DNA of 64,000 bases from Streptomyces sp. 1331.2. Its GTDB lineage: Bacteria > Actinomycetota > Actinomycetes > Streptomycetales > Streptomycetaceae. Positions 16,905 through 25,285 of the stretch are shown in pieces. The translations under genes and the position numbers were made by a program. The stretch lies in contig NZ_OBMJ01000001.1 in the NCBI RefSeq assembly GCF_900199205.1, positions 2,108,001 to 2,172,000 of the forward strand. Direction: 5' to 3'. The notes beneath the pieces are model-generated. The model was not told where the DNA came from. It ran no database searches and saw nothing but the letters and a program-made list of their open reading frames with translations. The stretch's first letter is position 1. Each line of letters opens with the position of its first letter.

Positions 16905-17126
16905 TCAGACGAGCCCGAAGTCGAACTCGCCGTAAGCCGCCGCTGCGATGAAGGTGGCGTGTGCCTCGGCGGTCAGGGCCAGGGCAGGCCCCTCGGGGTC
17001 CTTCGAGTCCCGAACGAACGACCCCTGGCCGGCCGGGAAGGCGAACTCGACGCAGTTGTCCTGTTCGTTGCTTCGGCTGGACTTCCTCCAGGTCACGTTC
17101 AGGGTGGATGCATTCGCGATGGTCAT
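16905..17126 (-). CDS. DUF397 protein (WhiJ-partner type), first locus
   Basis: A 73-residue DUF397 protein: WRKSSRSNEQDNCVEFA near the start, then VRDSKDPEGPALALTAEA and a C-terminal helix. These small acidic proteins are nearly always encoded next to XRE-DUF5753 regulators in streptomycetes (the WhiJ system) and are thought to act with, or against, the regulator. Here the ATG overlaps the TGA of that regulator (ATGA), so they are translationally coupled. Residue pattern and length are normal. Confidence 0.88.
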   Translation of the reverse strand: MTIANASTLNVTWRKSSRSNEQDNCVEFAFPAGQGSFVRDSKDPEGPALALTAEAHATFIAAAAYGEFDFGLV

Positions 17127-17977
17127 GGAAGTTCGTCCCTCTTCTGGGTGATGAATTCAAGGGAGTCGTCCACGTTCAGGGCCGCGGCCATGATCTCGTG
17201 GAAGCTGCCTCGGTAGATGTCCACCTCCGCTGGGTCCTCGACCCAGCTGCTGCGGACCATGCCTGGCGTCAGCACGATGTCGAGGGCGCGTTGTGGAAAC
17301 TCAAGGAGCGTGAACGCGCCGTTGAATCCTCGGTTCGGCCGGGCGGTCGCCGGCATGACCTGGATGTGGACGTTCGGCAGGCGGCTCATCTTCACGAGCC
17401 GGCTGAGCTGTTCTCGCATCACGTCGTCGCCGACGTTTATGGCCAGGGCCGACTCGTGGATGACGGCGCACAGCTTCACTGGGTTCTCCATCCTGGTGAG
17501 CACCCGCTGTCGCGCGATCCGGACATCGACCATGGCGTCCACGCCCGTGGACACAGCGGAGAGTCTGGAGATGATCGCGGTCGCGTAATCGGGCGTCTGG
17601 AGAAGACCCGGGACGAAGGTCAGCTCGAATGCCTTGATCTCAACGGCCTGCGCTTCCATCGAGATCAGATCGGTGTAGAGCGGATTGATGGTGTCGCTGT
17701 AGCCCTTCCACCAACCGCGCTGGTCCTTCTGACGGGCGATCTCCAACAGGACTTCGCGCAGTCCCTCATCGCACTCGTAGAGGTCGAGCAGCGCCTCGAC
17801 GATCTCCGGTTTGACTCCTGAACGAGCGTTCTCATAGCGGCTGAGCTTCGGCAGGTTGAGACCGGGGACCTTGCTGACAACCTGCTCGGCTGACAGCCCC
17901 TTCCTCTCGCGCAGACGTCGAAGGTCTGCGGCGATGCGACGCTGACGCACGGTCGGTACTCGCTCACTTGTAGCCAT
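17123..17977 (-). CDS. XRE-family regulator with DUF5753 domain (WhiJ-like), first locus
   Basis: A 284-residue DNA-binding protein. Residues about 12-65 form a helix-turn-helix (LRRLRERKGLSAEQVVSKV, then PKLSRYENARSGVKP). The rest is the DUF5753 domain (LLQTPDYATAI, WVEDPAEVDIYRG at the end). WhiJ-like proteins act in developmental and antibiotic control in Streptomyces, usually as repressors whose action is changed by a DUF397 partner. The ATG at 17977 is preceded by AAGGG. It ends in an ATGA overlap with the DUF397 gene. Unlike the locus at 61-62 kb, no RsbW-type ATPase gene is beside it. Confidence 0.88.
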   Translation of the reverse strand: MATSERVPTVRQRRIAADLRRLRERKGLSAEQVVSKVPGLNLPKLSRYENARSGVKPEIVEALLDLYECDEGLREVLLEIARQKDQRGWWKGYSDTINPLYTDLISMEAQAVEIKAFELTFVPGLLQTPDYATAIISRLSAVSTGVDAMVDVRIARQRVLTRMENPVKLCAVIHESALAINVGDDVMREQLSRLVKMSRLPNVHIQVMPATARPNRGFNGAFTLLEFPQRALDIVLTPGMVRSSWVEDPAEVDIYRGSFHEIMAAALNVDDSLEFITQKRDELP

Positions 17978-18368
17978 GACGGATGCCCTTCTGCGTATCA
18001 GTGGGTCAGTGTGCCCGTCCGACGAGCCTGCACGCCACCACACAAGTGGGTGCAACGCACCCGAAATCACATTCGAAGTGAATGTTTTCATTTCACCCGT
18101 CGTATGGGTTGCACTGAAACATAGTCAGGGGACATGCTGTGAGTGCAGGACTACGGAGGGTCAGCCAGCAGATCTCGCCCACTCGCGCCCCTTCTGACCC
18201 CCCGAGCCCCCATCACCACAAGGCAGGAGCGAGAACCCCATCCGCGGCACCCCTGCCCACCCAACCCGCTCAACCGAGTGTGGGCGGCGGGCGATGAGTC
18301 GTGGTGTCGGCGGCCAGTTGTTCTCAACTGGCCGCCGACATCACGGCGCTACATTCCTAAGGACATCC
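17978..18368. promoter_or_regulatory. Divergent control region with several inverted repeats
   Basis: 391 bp without a gene. GGGTGC-N3-GCACCC (18048-18062) and CATTC-N5-GAATG (18070-18084) are perfect palindromes upstream of the WhiJ-like gene. A second GTGCAAC copy, inverted, occurs at about 18110-18116. The AT-richer stretch 18063-18125 is unusual for this genome and probably holds the promoter. A perfect 14-bp hairpin (18307-18338) lies just before the small gene at 18369. Confidence 0.5.
18307..18338 (+). promoter_or_regulatory. Perfect hairpin upstream of the small gene
   Basis: TCGGCGGCCAGTTG - ttct - CAACTGGCCGCCGA: 14 paired bases and a four-base loop, ending 30 bp before the ATG at 18369. 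A possible -10 (TACATT, 18350-18355) lies after it, so it may be an operator near the -35, a leader hairpin, or the terminator of an unseen transcript. Confidence 0.5.
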
Positions 18369-18722
18369 ATGACTGCTGAGCACTCGCAAAACCCCCGCCC
18401 GGTCACGCCTCGACTGTCGGCCGACCCGACCTTCGACCAGGAGCTGTGCGGGCTCGTACTGGACACCGCGCCTCGGATGTTCGCCGTCGTCCAGGTGTGC
18501 GGCGAGGGCTTCGCGGACGCCGATGGGTGGGTCGTGGCCTGGGGGCTCGTCGATGATCCCGGGCCGACGCACGTGATCAGCGTCGACGGACGGGCGCGCA
18601 TGACCCTGGCGTCCCCTGATCGAGTCTTGCGCCATTTCGCCGGGCGCCCGGGAATCACTTCGCGACTGGTCTGGCTCGCGCAACCGAGAGCTGCCGCGAT
18701 GAACCAATCCGAAGCCGCCTGA
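18369..18722 (+). CDS. Small hypothetical protein
   Basis: A 117-residue protein of unknown function. The ATG has AAGGAC five bases upstream. It is soluble, with no signal peptide. It has a beta-rich middle (MFAVVQVCGEGFADADGWVV; WGLVDDPGPTHVISVDGR) and a C-terminal Ala-rich tail. Proteins of this kind occur as single genes near WhiJ-type loci in streptomycetes, but I know of no function. Codon usage is like its neighbours. It is isolated between a perfect upstream hairpin and three perfect hairpins downstream. Confidence 0.65.
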   Translation: MTAEHSQNPRPVTPRLSADPTFDQELCGLVLDTAPRMFAVVQVCGEGFADADGWVVAWGLVDDPGPTHVISVDGRARMTLASPDRVLRHFAGRPGITSRLVWLAQPRAAAMNQSEAA

Positions 18723-18766
18723 CTTTCGGCCGCCCGGTTCGCATTGATCGCTTGCTTTCCCTGGTT

Positions 18767-18800
18767 CGGGTGGCCCGGCCGTTGTCGGCCGGGCCACCCG
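18767..18800 (+). terminator. Perfect 15-bp hairpin
   Basis: CGGGTGGCCCGGCCG - ttgt - CGGCCGGGCCACCCG, 45 bp after the stop of the small gene at 18722. Very stable, no U-tract. Confidence 0.75.
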
Positions 18801-18855
18801 CCCATCGCGGCGATTGTGGGTTAGGCCAGAGGGGAGCGCTCCCCAGCTCTGGCGC

Positions 18856-18888
18856 CGGCGGCCCCGGCCACTCTGGCCGGGGCCGCCG
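18856..18888. terminator. Second perfect 15-bp hairpin
   Basis: CGGCGGCCCCGGCCA - ctc - TGGCCGGGGCCGCCG. It follows a palindrome GGGGAGCGCTCCCC (18831-18844). It probably strengthens termination. Confidence 0.6.
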
Positions 18889-18932
18889 ATTGCGCATTTC
18901 CGGCGGGGCAGGTGGGTGGGGTATCCGATATT

Positions 18933-18972
18933 GGCTGGGCTCGCGCCCCTTGGACGCGAGCCCAGCCGTTTT
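18933..18972 (+). terminator. Intrinsic terminator with T-tract
   Basis: GGCTGGGCTCGCG and CGCGAGCCCAGCC arms (13 bp, nine-base loop) followed at once by GTTTTT. This is a classical rho-independent terminator, rare in such GC-rich DNA, and the third hairpin within 200 bp. Confidence 0.85.
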
Positions 18973-19037
18973 TCAAGTGTTCGTTTTTCCGCTGCTCAAC
19001 CTCAATGAGCCCGCCGTGTTGGAGGTTCGTCGCGGAA

Positions 19038-19124
19038 TGGGTGGGTGGGTGGGTGGGTGGGTGGGTGGGTGGGTGGGTGGGTGGGTGGGTGGGTGGGTGG
19101 GTGGGTGGGTGGGTGGGTGGGTGG
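19038..19124. repeat. TGGG tetranucleotide microsatellite (about 21 copies)
   Basis: 87 bp of uninterrupted TGGG units (CCCA on the other strand). The G-strand could form several stacked G-quadruplexes, and the array is a substrate for replication slippage. It is not in a recognisable gene. It lies between the triple terminator and the promoter of the ROK regulator, about 47 bp upstream of the -35 box. ORFs that cross it in all frames are artefacts of the repeat. Confidence 0.97.
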
Positions 19125-19170
19125 CCTCTTGCTGCCCGTAACGCTTCGGCATCCTCGGCTGCGCCGACCA

Positions 19171-19227
19171 TTGACACTCCGCTGACGCGGCCCGTACGGT
19201 CCTGTGCCAAGCAACTGGAAAGTTTCC
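19171..19227 (+). promoter_or_regulatory. Promoter and operator of the ROK regulator
   Basis: TTGACA (19171-19176), an 18-base spacer and TACGGT (19195-19200) form a good sigma-70-like promoter. GGAAAGTTTCC (19217-19227) is an 11-bp palindrome just downstream of the expected start point. It resembles operators bound by ROK-family repressors, suggesting autoregulation. Confidence 0.65.
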
Positions 19228-19269
19228 TAACAGTTCACGTCGATCGGTCGGGAGGGGAGGATGCCGGGC

Positions 19270-20460
19270 ATGACCAAGAGCACCTCCAAGGCCCCCCTCG
19301 CCGGTACGCCGAGCCTCCTGCGGGCCATCAACGACCGCGCCGCCCTGGAACTGCTGCTGGAGAACGGGCCGCTGTCCCGCACCCAGATCGGCACGCTGAC
19401 CGGGCTGTCCAAGCCCACCGCCTCCCAGCTGCTGGCCCGGCTGGAGGCGGCCGGGCTGGTGCTGCCGGTCGGCACCACGGCGGGCGGGCCGGGGCCCAAC
19501 GCGCAGCTGTACCAGGTGAATCCGGCCGCCGGGTACGTCGCGGGGCTGGACGTCACCAACAGCGGGATCCGGGTCGCGGTCGCCGACATCACCGGCGCCA
19601 CGCTGGCCGAGCACACCGTGACCAGCAAGGGTGTCCCGGCCGCCGAGACCGTACCGAGAGTGGCGGCCGCAGTGGCCGAGGCGGTACGGGCCGCCGGGCT
19701 CGCCGAGGGCAGCCTGCGCACCGTCGCGATCGGGGTCGGCGGCGCTCCCGACCCGGTCACCGGCAAGCTGCGCTACGCCTCCCACCTGCCCGGCTGGCAC
19801 TCCCCGCGGCTGGTCGAGGAGCTGACCGAGGCGATCGGTGCGCCGGTGTCGATCGAGAACGACGTCAACCTGGCCGCCGTCGCCGAGCAGGCCTCCGGTG
19901 CGGCGGCCGGCTTCGAGGACTTCGTCCTGCTCTGGGCCGAGGCGGGGGTCGGCGCCGCGATCGTGATCGCCGGGCGGCTGCACCGCGGGTTCACCGGCGG
20001 CGCCGGGGAGGTCGGCTACATGCCGGTGCCGGACTCCCCCGTCGAATGGGACGCCCGGCGGCGCAAGTTCGGCGGGTTCCAGGCCCTCGTCGGCGCATCC
20101 GCCGTCCGGGCGCTGGCCCGCGAGCACGGGCTCGGCGCGCCCACCGCGCAGGAGTCGATCGCCAAGGCCCTGGCGACCCCGGGCGCCGGCGACGACCTCC
20201 TCGCCGAGCTGGCCGGGCGGCTCGCCGTCGGCCTGGCCGTGATCGTCTCCGTCGTCGACCCCGAGCTGGTGGTCCTCTCCGGGGCGGTGCCGAGCGCGGG
20301 CGGGGAACGGCTGCGCGCGCTGGTCGAGGAGGAGCTGGCCCGGATCTCCATCGCCAGACCGGAGGTCCGCAGCAGCGCCCTGCCCGGCTCACCGGTCCTG
20401 CTCGGCGCCCTGCAGCGGGCCCTGTCCGACGCCCGCGAGGCGGTCTTCTCCACCCACTGA
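19270..20460 (+). CDS. ROK-family transcriptional regulator
   Basis: About 396 residues. Two ATGs compete (19261 and 19270). GGGAGGGGAGG directly upstream suits 19270 better (nine-base spacing). The N-terminal winged HTH (GPLSRTQIGTLTGLSKPTAS...LARLEAAGLV) is joined to an actin-like ROK sugar-kinase domain with the DVTNSG nucleotide loop and GVGGAPDP. It probably senses a sugar and represses the transporter genes that follow. Part of the ROK zinc motif region can be seen (LHRGFTGGAGEVGYMPV), but the usual CxCGxxGC cysteine cluster is absent. The gene is 113 bp ahead of the transporter operon and probably co-transcribed. Confidence 0.87.
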   Translation: MTKSTSKAPLAGTPSLLRAINDRAALELLLENGPLSRTQIGTLTGLSKPTASQLLARLEAAGLVLPVGTTAGGPGPNAQLYQVNPAAGYVAGLDVTNSGIRVAVADITGATLAEHTVTSKGVPAAETVPRVAAAVAEAVRAAGLAEGSLRTVAIGVGGAPDPVTGKLRYASHLPGWHSPRLVEELTEAIGAPVSIENDVNLAAVAEQASGAAAGFEDFVLLWAEAGVGAAIVIAGRLHRGFTGGAGEVGYMPVPDSPVEWDARRRKFGGFQALVGASAVRALAREHGLGAPTAQESIAKALATPGAGDDLLAELAGRLAVGLAVIVSVVDPELVVLSGAVPSAGGERLRALVEEELARISIARPEVRSSALPGSPVLLGALQRALSDAREAVFSTH

Positions 20461-20573
20461 CCCGCCCACTGACGCTCCCCGCACCTGCACCCACCTGCAC
20501 CCCCTCTCCCGACCCCCGAACGCGGGCCCGAGGCAATGACGCCTGCCCGCGCACCCCCCAGGAGGACCTCGAA

Positions 20574-21929
20574 GTGCACGCCACCACCTCCCGCAGAGGC
20601 CGCCGCACGATCGTCGCCGTCGCCGGCAGCGCCGTCCTGGCCCTGCTCGCCACCGCCTGCACCGGGTCCAGCGACTCGGGCGGCACCGACGACTCGGCGA
20701 GCGGCAAGGACGTCACCATCACCTTCTGGCACGGCTGGAGCCAGGACAACGAGACCAAGGCGATCAACGACAACATCGCCGCCTTCGAGAAGTCCCACCC
20801 CAACATCCACGTCAAGGCCGTCGGCAACGTCCCGGACGACAAGGTCAACCAGGCGCTGCGGGCCGGCGGCGACGACGCGCCCGACGTGGTGTCCTCCTTC
20901 ACCACCAACAACGTCGGCATGTTCTGTTCCACCAAGGCCTTCACCGACCTCAAGCCGCTGCTGCAGAAGAGCGGCATCGACCCGGCCAAGACCTTCCCGG
21001 CCGCGATGCTCAACTACACGCAGTTCCAGGGCAACCAGTGCTCGCTGCCGCTGCTCGGCGACGCGTACGGCCTGTACTACAACAAGAAGGCCTTCGCCGA
21101 CGCCGGCATCGCCCACCCGCCCAAGACCTTCAGCGAGTTCGCCGAGGACGCCGTCAAGCTGACCCAGGCCGACGGAGACTCGTACAAGCAGCTCGGCTTC
21201 ATGCCGCTCTACCACGGCTACGAGTCCACCACCGAGCACTACCTCGGCCAGTACGGCGCCTCCTACTTCGGTGCCGACGGCAAGTCGACCATCGCCACCG
21301 ACCCGAAGGTCGCCGCGATGCTCAAGTGGCAGAAGGGCCTGGTCGACCAGCTCGGCGGCTACGCCAAGCTGGACAGGTTCCGCTCGACCTTCGGCGAGGA
21401 GTTCAGCGCCAAGAACCCCTTCCACACCGGCCAGGTCGCGATGGCCATCGACGGCGAGTGGCGCACCGCCTCGCTCGCCGAGAACAAGCCCGGCTTCGAG
21501 TGGGCCACCGCCGCCTTCCCCGTCCCGGACGACCAGGCGGACACCTACGGCCGCGGCTACCAGACCGGCACCATCGTCGGCATCGCCAGCACCAGCCGGA
21601 AGCAGGCCGCCGCCTGGGAGTTCGTCAAGTACCTGACCACCGACACCGACGCGGTCGTCAGCTTCGCCAACGCGATCCACAACGTACCCAGCACCTTCGA
21701 GGCGCTCGACTCGCCGAAGCTCGTCGCCGACGACAACTTCAGGACGTTCCTGGACGTCGCCAAGAACCCGAACTCCGGCACCACCCCGCCGGCCGTCAAC
21801 GGCGGCGGCTACATCGTCTCCCTGCAGAACCTGGGCTACGACTACGAGTCCGGCAAGCAGACCGACCTGCAGGCCGGGCTGACCGCCACGGCCAAGCAGA
21901 TCGACACCGACATCGCCCAGGCCAAGTAA
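20574..21929 (+). CDS. Sugar ABC transporter substrate-binding lipoprotein
   Basis: A 451-residue family 1 solute-binding protein. The GTG start has AGGAGG eight bases upstream. A lipobox LLATAC with Cys29 follows basic residues and a hydrophobic helix, so it is a lipoprotein anchored at the membrane. Typical family segments are TFWHGWSQDNE, LPLLGDAYGLYYNKKAF and GQVAMAIDGEW. It delivers a sugar to the two permeases encoded just downstream. A nearby ATPase gene is missing, as usual in streptomycetes, where a shared MsiK-type ATPase serves such transporters. The substrate is unknown; the GH4 and kinase genes nearby suggest a disaccharide or amino sugar. Confidence 0.93.
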   Translation: MHATTSRRGRRTIVAVAGSAVLALLATACTGSSDSGGTDDSASGKDVTITFWHGWSQDNETKAINDNIAAFEKSHPNIHVKAVGNVPDDKVNQALRAGGDDAPDVVSSFTTNNVGMFCSTKAFTDLKPLLQKSGIDPAKTFPAAMLNYTQFQGNQCSLPLLGDAYGLYYNKKAFADAGIAHPPKTFSEFAEDAVKLTQADGDSYKQLGFMPLYHGYESTTEHYLGQYGASYFGADGKSTIATDPKVAAMLKWQKGLVDQLGGYAKLDRFRSTFGEEFSAKNPFHTGQVAMAIDGEWRTASLAENKPGFEWATAAFPVPDDQADTYGRGYQTGTIVGIASTSRKQAAAWEFVKYLTTDTDAVVSFANAIHNVPSTFEALDSPKLVADDNFRTFLDVAKNPNSGTTPPAVNGGGYIVSLQNLGYDYESGKQTDLQAGLTATAKQIDTDIAQAK

Positions 21930-21956
21930 GCGCCGCGAACGGCCCACGGAGCTCCC

Positions 21957-22970
21957 ATGTCACTCGCGTTCGGCACCCGCAAGGGAAGCACCTCCCGGGA
22001 TGCCGGCCCGACCGGCCCGGCGGCGCCCGCCGCGCAGCACCTGCTGCGCCGCAAGCGCCGCCGGGAGGCGGTCCGCACCCTCGCCTTCCTCTCCCCCTGG
22101 CTGATCGGCTTCAGCGTCTTCTTCGTCTACCCGCTGGTCTCCACCGCCTACTTCTCCTTCACCCAGTACAACGGCTTCGGCTCGCCGACCTTCAACGGCC
22201 TGAAGAACTGGGACTACGTCGTCAACCAGCTGCCGACCTTCTGGCAGGGCCTGCGCAACACCCTGTGGCTGGTCGTCGTCATGGTGAGCCTGCGGGTCCT
22301 GTTCGGCCTCGGCGTCGGGATGCTCATCACCAAGGTCAAGACCGGCGCGGGCTTCTTCCGCACGCTCTTCTACCTGCCGTACCTGGCCCCGCCGGTGGCC
22401 GCGACCGTCGCCTTCGCCTTCCTGTTCAACCCCGGCACCGGCCCGGTCAACCACCTGCTCGGCGAGCTCGGCCTGCCGCAGCCCGGCTGGTTCGCCTCCC
22501 CGGACTGGTCCAAGCCCGCGCTCACCCTGCTCGCCATGTGGGGCGTCGGCGACCTGATGGTCATCTTCATGGCCTCGCTGCTGGACGTCCCCAAGGAGCA
22601 GTACGAGGCCGCCGAACTGGACGGCGCCGGGCCCTTCCAGCGGTTCCGGTACGTCACGCTGCCGAACATCTCGCCGATCATCATGTTCGCGGTGGTCACC
22701 GGCGTCATCCAGACCATGCAGTACTACACCCAGGCCATCGTCGCCGGGAAGGTCGCCAGCGGCATCGCGGGCAACTCCGGCCAGCAGTTCGAGCCCGGCT
22801 ACCCCAACGGCTCCACCTGGACGCTGCCGCAGATGGTCTACAACCTCGGCTTCCAGCGCTTCAACTACGGCGCGGCCTGCGTCGTCGCCCTGGTGTTGTT
22901 CGCCATCTCGATGGCCGTCACCTCGATCCTGCTCCGCCGCCGCTCCGGCTTCCTGGCGAGCGACGACTAG
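21957..22970 (+). CDS. Sugar ABC transporter permease 1 (MalF type)
   Basis: A 337-residue membrane protein with about six transmembrane helices, starting at TLAFLSPWLIGFSVFFVYPL. The cytoplasmic EAA loop that contacts the ATPase is clear: YEAAELDGAGPFQRFRYVTL. It follows the binding-protein gene after 27 bp and precedes permease 2 after 21 bp, forming a typical operon. Its function is the inward transport of a carbohydrate together with permease 2. Confidence 0.93.
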   Translation: MSLAFGTRKGSTSRDAGPTGPAAPAAQHLLRRKRRREAVRTLAFLSPWLIGFSVFFVYPLVSTAYFSFTQYNGFGSPTFNGLKNWDYVVNQLPTFWQGLRNTLWLVVVMVSLRVLFGLGVGMLITKVKTGAGFFRTLFYLPYLAPPVAATVAFAFLFNPGTGPVNHLLGELGLPQPGWFASPDWSKPALTLLAMWGVGDLMVIFMASLLDVPKEQYEAAELDGAGPFQRFRYVTLPNISPIIMFAVVTGVIQTMQYYTQAIVAGKVASGIAGNSGQQFEPGYPNGSTWTLPQMVYNLGFQRFNYGAACVVALVLFAISMAVTSILLRRRSGFLASDD

Positions 22971-22991
22971 CGGGCCAGTGAGGACCTGATC

Positions 22992-23921
22992 ATGACTCTC
23001 GGCAACACGCTCACCACGGCGCCGGCCCCGACCGGCCCCTCCCGCTCCCGCACCGGCCGCTCCCGCCCCGGCGGCCCCGCCGCCCGGGCCGCCCGGCGCC
23101 GCGCCCTGCTCAACTGGGTGGCCGTGCACGCGCTGGCCGTCGCCGCCGCGCTGTTCTTCCTGCTGCCCTTCGTCTTCGTCTTCCTCACCTCGGTGATGAC
23201 CGACCAGCAGGCGCTCACCACCGACTACTGGCCCGCCAGCTGGCAGTGGGGCAACTACAGCAAGGTCTGGGACACCCCCGGCTTCCTCACCTGGTGGCGC
23301 AACACCCTGCTCTACGCCGGGCTCGGCACCCTGCTGACCATCGTCTCCAGCCTGCCGGTCGCCTACGCGCTCGCCAAGTTCCGCTTCCGCGGCCGCAACC
23401 TGGCCCTGATGGCCGTCATCGCGATGATGATGCTGCCGCCGCAGGTCACCGTCATCCCGATGTACCTGTTCTGGGCCAAGCAGATGGGCATGAGCGGCTC
23501 GCTCTGGCCGCTGATCATCCCGATGGCCTTCGGCGACGCGTTCTCCATCTTCCTGCTGCGCCAGTTCCTGCTGACCATCCCCAAGGAGTACATCGAGGCC
23601 GCCCGCATCGACGGCTGCGGCGACCTGCGCACCCTGCTGCGGGTCGTCCTGCCGATGGCCAAGCCGGCCATCGCCGCGGTCGCACTGTTCCAGTTCTTCT
23701 ACTGCTGGAACGACTACTTCGGCCCGCAGATCTACGCCAGCAACAACCGCGGGGCCTGGACGCTCAGTTACGGCCTGGAGTCGTTCAAGGCCGCGCACCA
23801 CACCAACTGGAACCTCACCATGGCCGCCACCCTGCTGGTGATGGCGCCGGTGATCGTCCTCTTCTTCTTCGCTCAGAAGGCCTTCATCGAAGGCGTGACA
23901 CTGACAGGGGTCAAGGGCTGA
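22992..23921 (+). CDS. Sugar ABC transporter permease 2 (MalG type)
   Basis: A 309-residue membrane protein with about six helices after a long Arg/Pro-rich cytoplasmic N-terminus (TGPSRSRTGRSRPGGPAARA). EAA loop: IEAARIDGCGDLRTLLRVVL. It pairs with permease 1. Its TGA overlaps the ATG of the GH4 gene (TGATG), which shows translational coupling of import and hydrolysis. Confidence 0.93.
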   Translation: MTLGNTLTTAPAPTGPSRSRTGRSRPGGPAARAARRRALLNWVAVHALAVAAALFFLLPFVFVFLTSVMTDQQALTTDYWPASWQWGNYSKVWDTPGFLTWWRNTLLYAGLGTLLTIVSSLPVAYALAKFRFRGRNLALMAVIAMMMLPPQVTVIPMYLFWAKQMGMSGSLWPLIIPMAFGDAFSIFLLRQFLLTIPKEYIEAARIDGCGDLRTLLRVVLPMAKPAIAAVALFQFFYCWNDYFGPQIYASNNRGAWTLSYGLESFKAAHHTNWNLTMAATLLVMAPVIVLFFFAQKAFIEGVTLTGVKG

Positions 23922-25210
23922 TGTCCGCACTGAAGTTGGCCATCGTCGGCGGTGGTTCGACGTACACCCCGGAACTGATCGACGGCTTCGCCCGGCTGCG
24001 TGACACCCTGCCGATCAGCGAACTGGTGCTGATCGACCCGGCCGCCGAGCGGCTGGAGCTGATCGGCGGGCTCGCCCGGCGGATCTTCGCCCGGCAGGGG
24101 CACGGCGCGGTGGTCACCGTGACGACCGACCTGGCCGCCGGGGTCGCCGACGCCGACGCCGTCCTGCTGCAACTGCGCGTCGGCGGGCAGGCGGCGCGCA
24201 ACCAGGACGAGACCTGGCCGCTGGAGTGCGGCTGCGTCGGGCAGGAGACCACCGGCGCCGGCGGGCTCGCCAAGGCGCTGCGCACCGTCCCGGTGGTCCT
24301 CGACATCGCCGAGCAGGTCCGCCGGACCAACCCGGACGCCTGGATCGTGGACTTCACCAACCCGGTGGGCATCGTCACCCGGGCGCTGCAGACCGCCGGC
24401 CACAAGGCCGTCGGTCTGTGCAACGTCGCCATCGGCTTCCAGCGCAAGTTCGCCGTGCACCTCGGGGTGGACCCGGAGCTGGTCCGGCTCGACCACGTCG
24501 GGCTGAACCACCTGACCTGGGAGCGCGGGGTGACGCTGCTGGACGCCCCGGGTTCCGCGAGCGGGCGGGAGGTGCTGCCGGACCTGCTCGGCGGCTTCGG
24601 CAAGGAGATCGCCGAGGACCTGCACCTGCCGCAGGCCGTCATCGAACGGCTCGGCGTCGTACCGTCCTACTACCTGCGGTACTTCTACCAGCACGACGCG
24701 GTGGTCGCCGAGCTCAGGGAACAGGGCTCGCGGGCCGCCCACGTCGCCGAGATCGAACGGCAGCTGCTGGAGCTGTACGCCGACCCGACCCTCGACACCA
24801 AGCCCGAACTGCTCGGCAAGCGCGGCGGCGCCTTCTACTCCGAGGCCGCCGTCCAGCTGATCGCGGCACTGCTCGGGACCGGCGGCGGCACCTCCGTCCA
24901 GGTGGTCAACACCCGCAACGACGGCGTGCTGCCCTTCCTGCCCGACGACGCCGTCATCGAGGTGCCGGCCGAGGTCGACGCGGCGGGCGTGCGCCCGCTG
25001 CCGCAGCGCCCGCTGGAACCGCTGTACGCCGGGCTCGTCGCCGCCGTCACCGCGTACGAGCACCTGGCCCTCGACGCCGCCCTGCACGGCGGCCGCGACC
25101 GGGTCTTCGACGCCCTGCTCGCCCACCCGCTGGTCGGCCAGATCGAACTCGCCGACCGGCTCACGGACCGACTGCTCGCCCACAACCGCGAGCACCTCGC
25201 CTGGGCCTGA
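23921..25210 (+). CDS. Family 4 glycoside hydrolase (6-phospho-beta-glucosidase-like)
   Basis: A 429-residue GH4 enzyme, which cleaves glycosides by an NAD+- and Mn2+-dependent redox/elimination mechanism. Seen: Rossmann glycines LAIVGGGSTYTPELI (7-21), Asn147-Pro148 in DFTNPVG, the metal Cys167 in GLCNVAIGF and His197 in GLNHLTW. The family often acts on phosphorylated sugars, but with an ABC importer (which does not phosphorylate) the true substrate may be an unphosphorylated disaccharide. It is the last gene of the transporter operon, followed by a strong hairpin. Confidence 0.9.
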   Translation: MSALKLAIVGGGSTYTPELIDGFARLRDTLPISELVLIDPAAERLELIGGLARRIFARQGHGAVVTVTTDLAAGVADADAVLLQLRVGGQAARNQDETWPLECGCVGQETTGAGGLAKALRTVPVVLDIAEQVRRTNPDAWIVDFTNPVGIVTRALQTAGHKAVGLCNVAIGFQRKFAVHLGVDPELVRLDHVGLNHLTWERGVTLLDAPGSASGREVLPDLLGGFGKEIAEDLHLPQAVIERLGVVPSYYLRYFYQHDAVVAELREQGSRAAHVAEIERQLLELYADPTLDTKPELLGKRGGAFYSEAAVQLIAALLGTGGGTSVQVVNTRNDGVLPFLPDDAVIEVPAEVDAAGVRPLPQRPLEPLYAGLVAAVTAYEHLALDAALHGGRDRVFDALLAHPLVGQIELADRLTDRLLAHNREHLAWA

Positions 25211-25219
25211 CCCGGCCCA

Positions 25220-25267
25220 CGACGTGCCCGGCCCGCGCTTCCGAGCGGGACGCGGGCCGGCACGTCG
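25220..25267 (+). terminator. Strong hairpin after the GH4 gene
   Basis: CGACGTGCCCGGCCCGCG (25220-25237) pairs with CGCGGGCCGGCACGTCG (25251-25267) with one bulged base. It starts 10 bp after the stop codon. Confidence 0.75.
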
Positions 25268-25285
25268 CGAGGAGACCGTCCACCC

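Noticed and set aside
18912..20573. Open frame on the plus strand crossing the TGGG array
   Set aside because: The repeat has no stop in any frame, so frames join by chance. No start signal and no domain before 20574.
20461..20573. A separate promoter or operator for the transporter operon
   Set aside because: No -35/-10 pair or GGAAAGTTTCC-like palindrome found; only a ribosome binding site.
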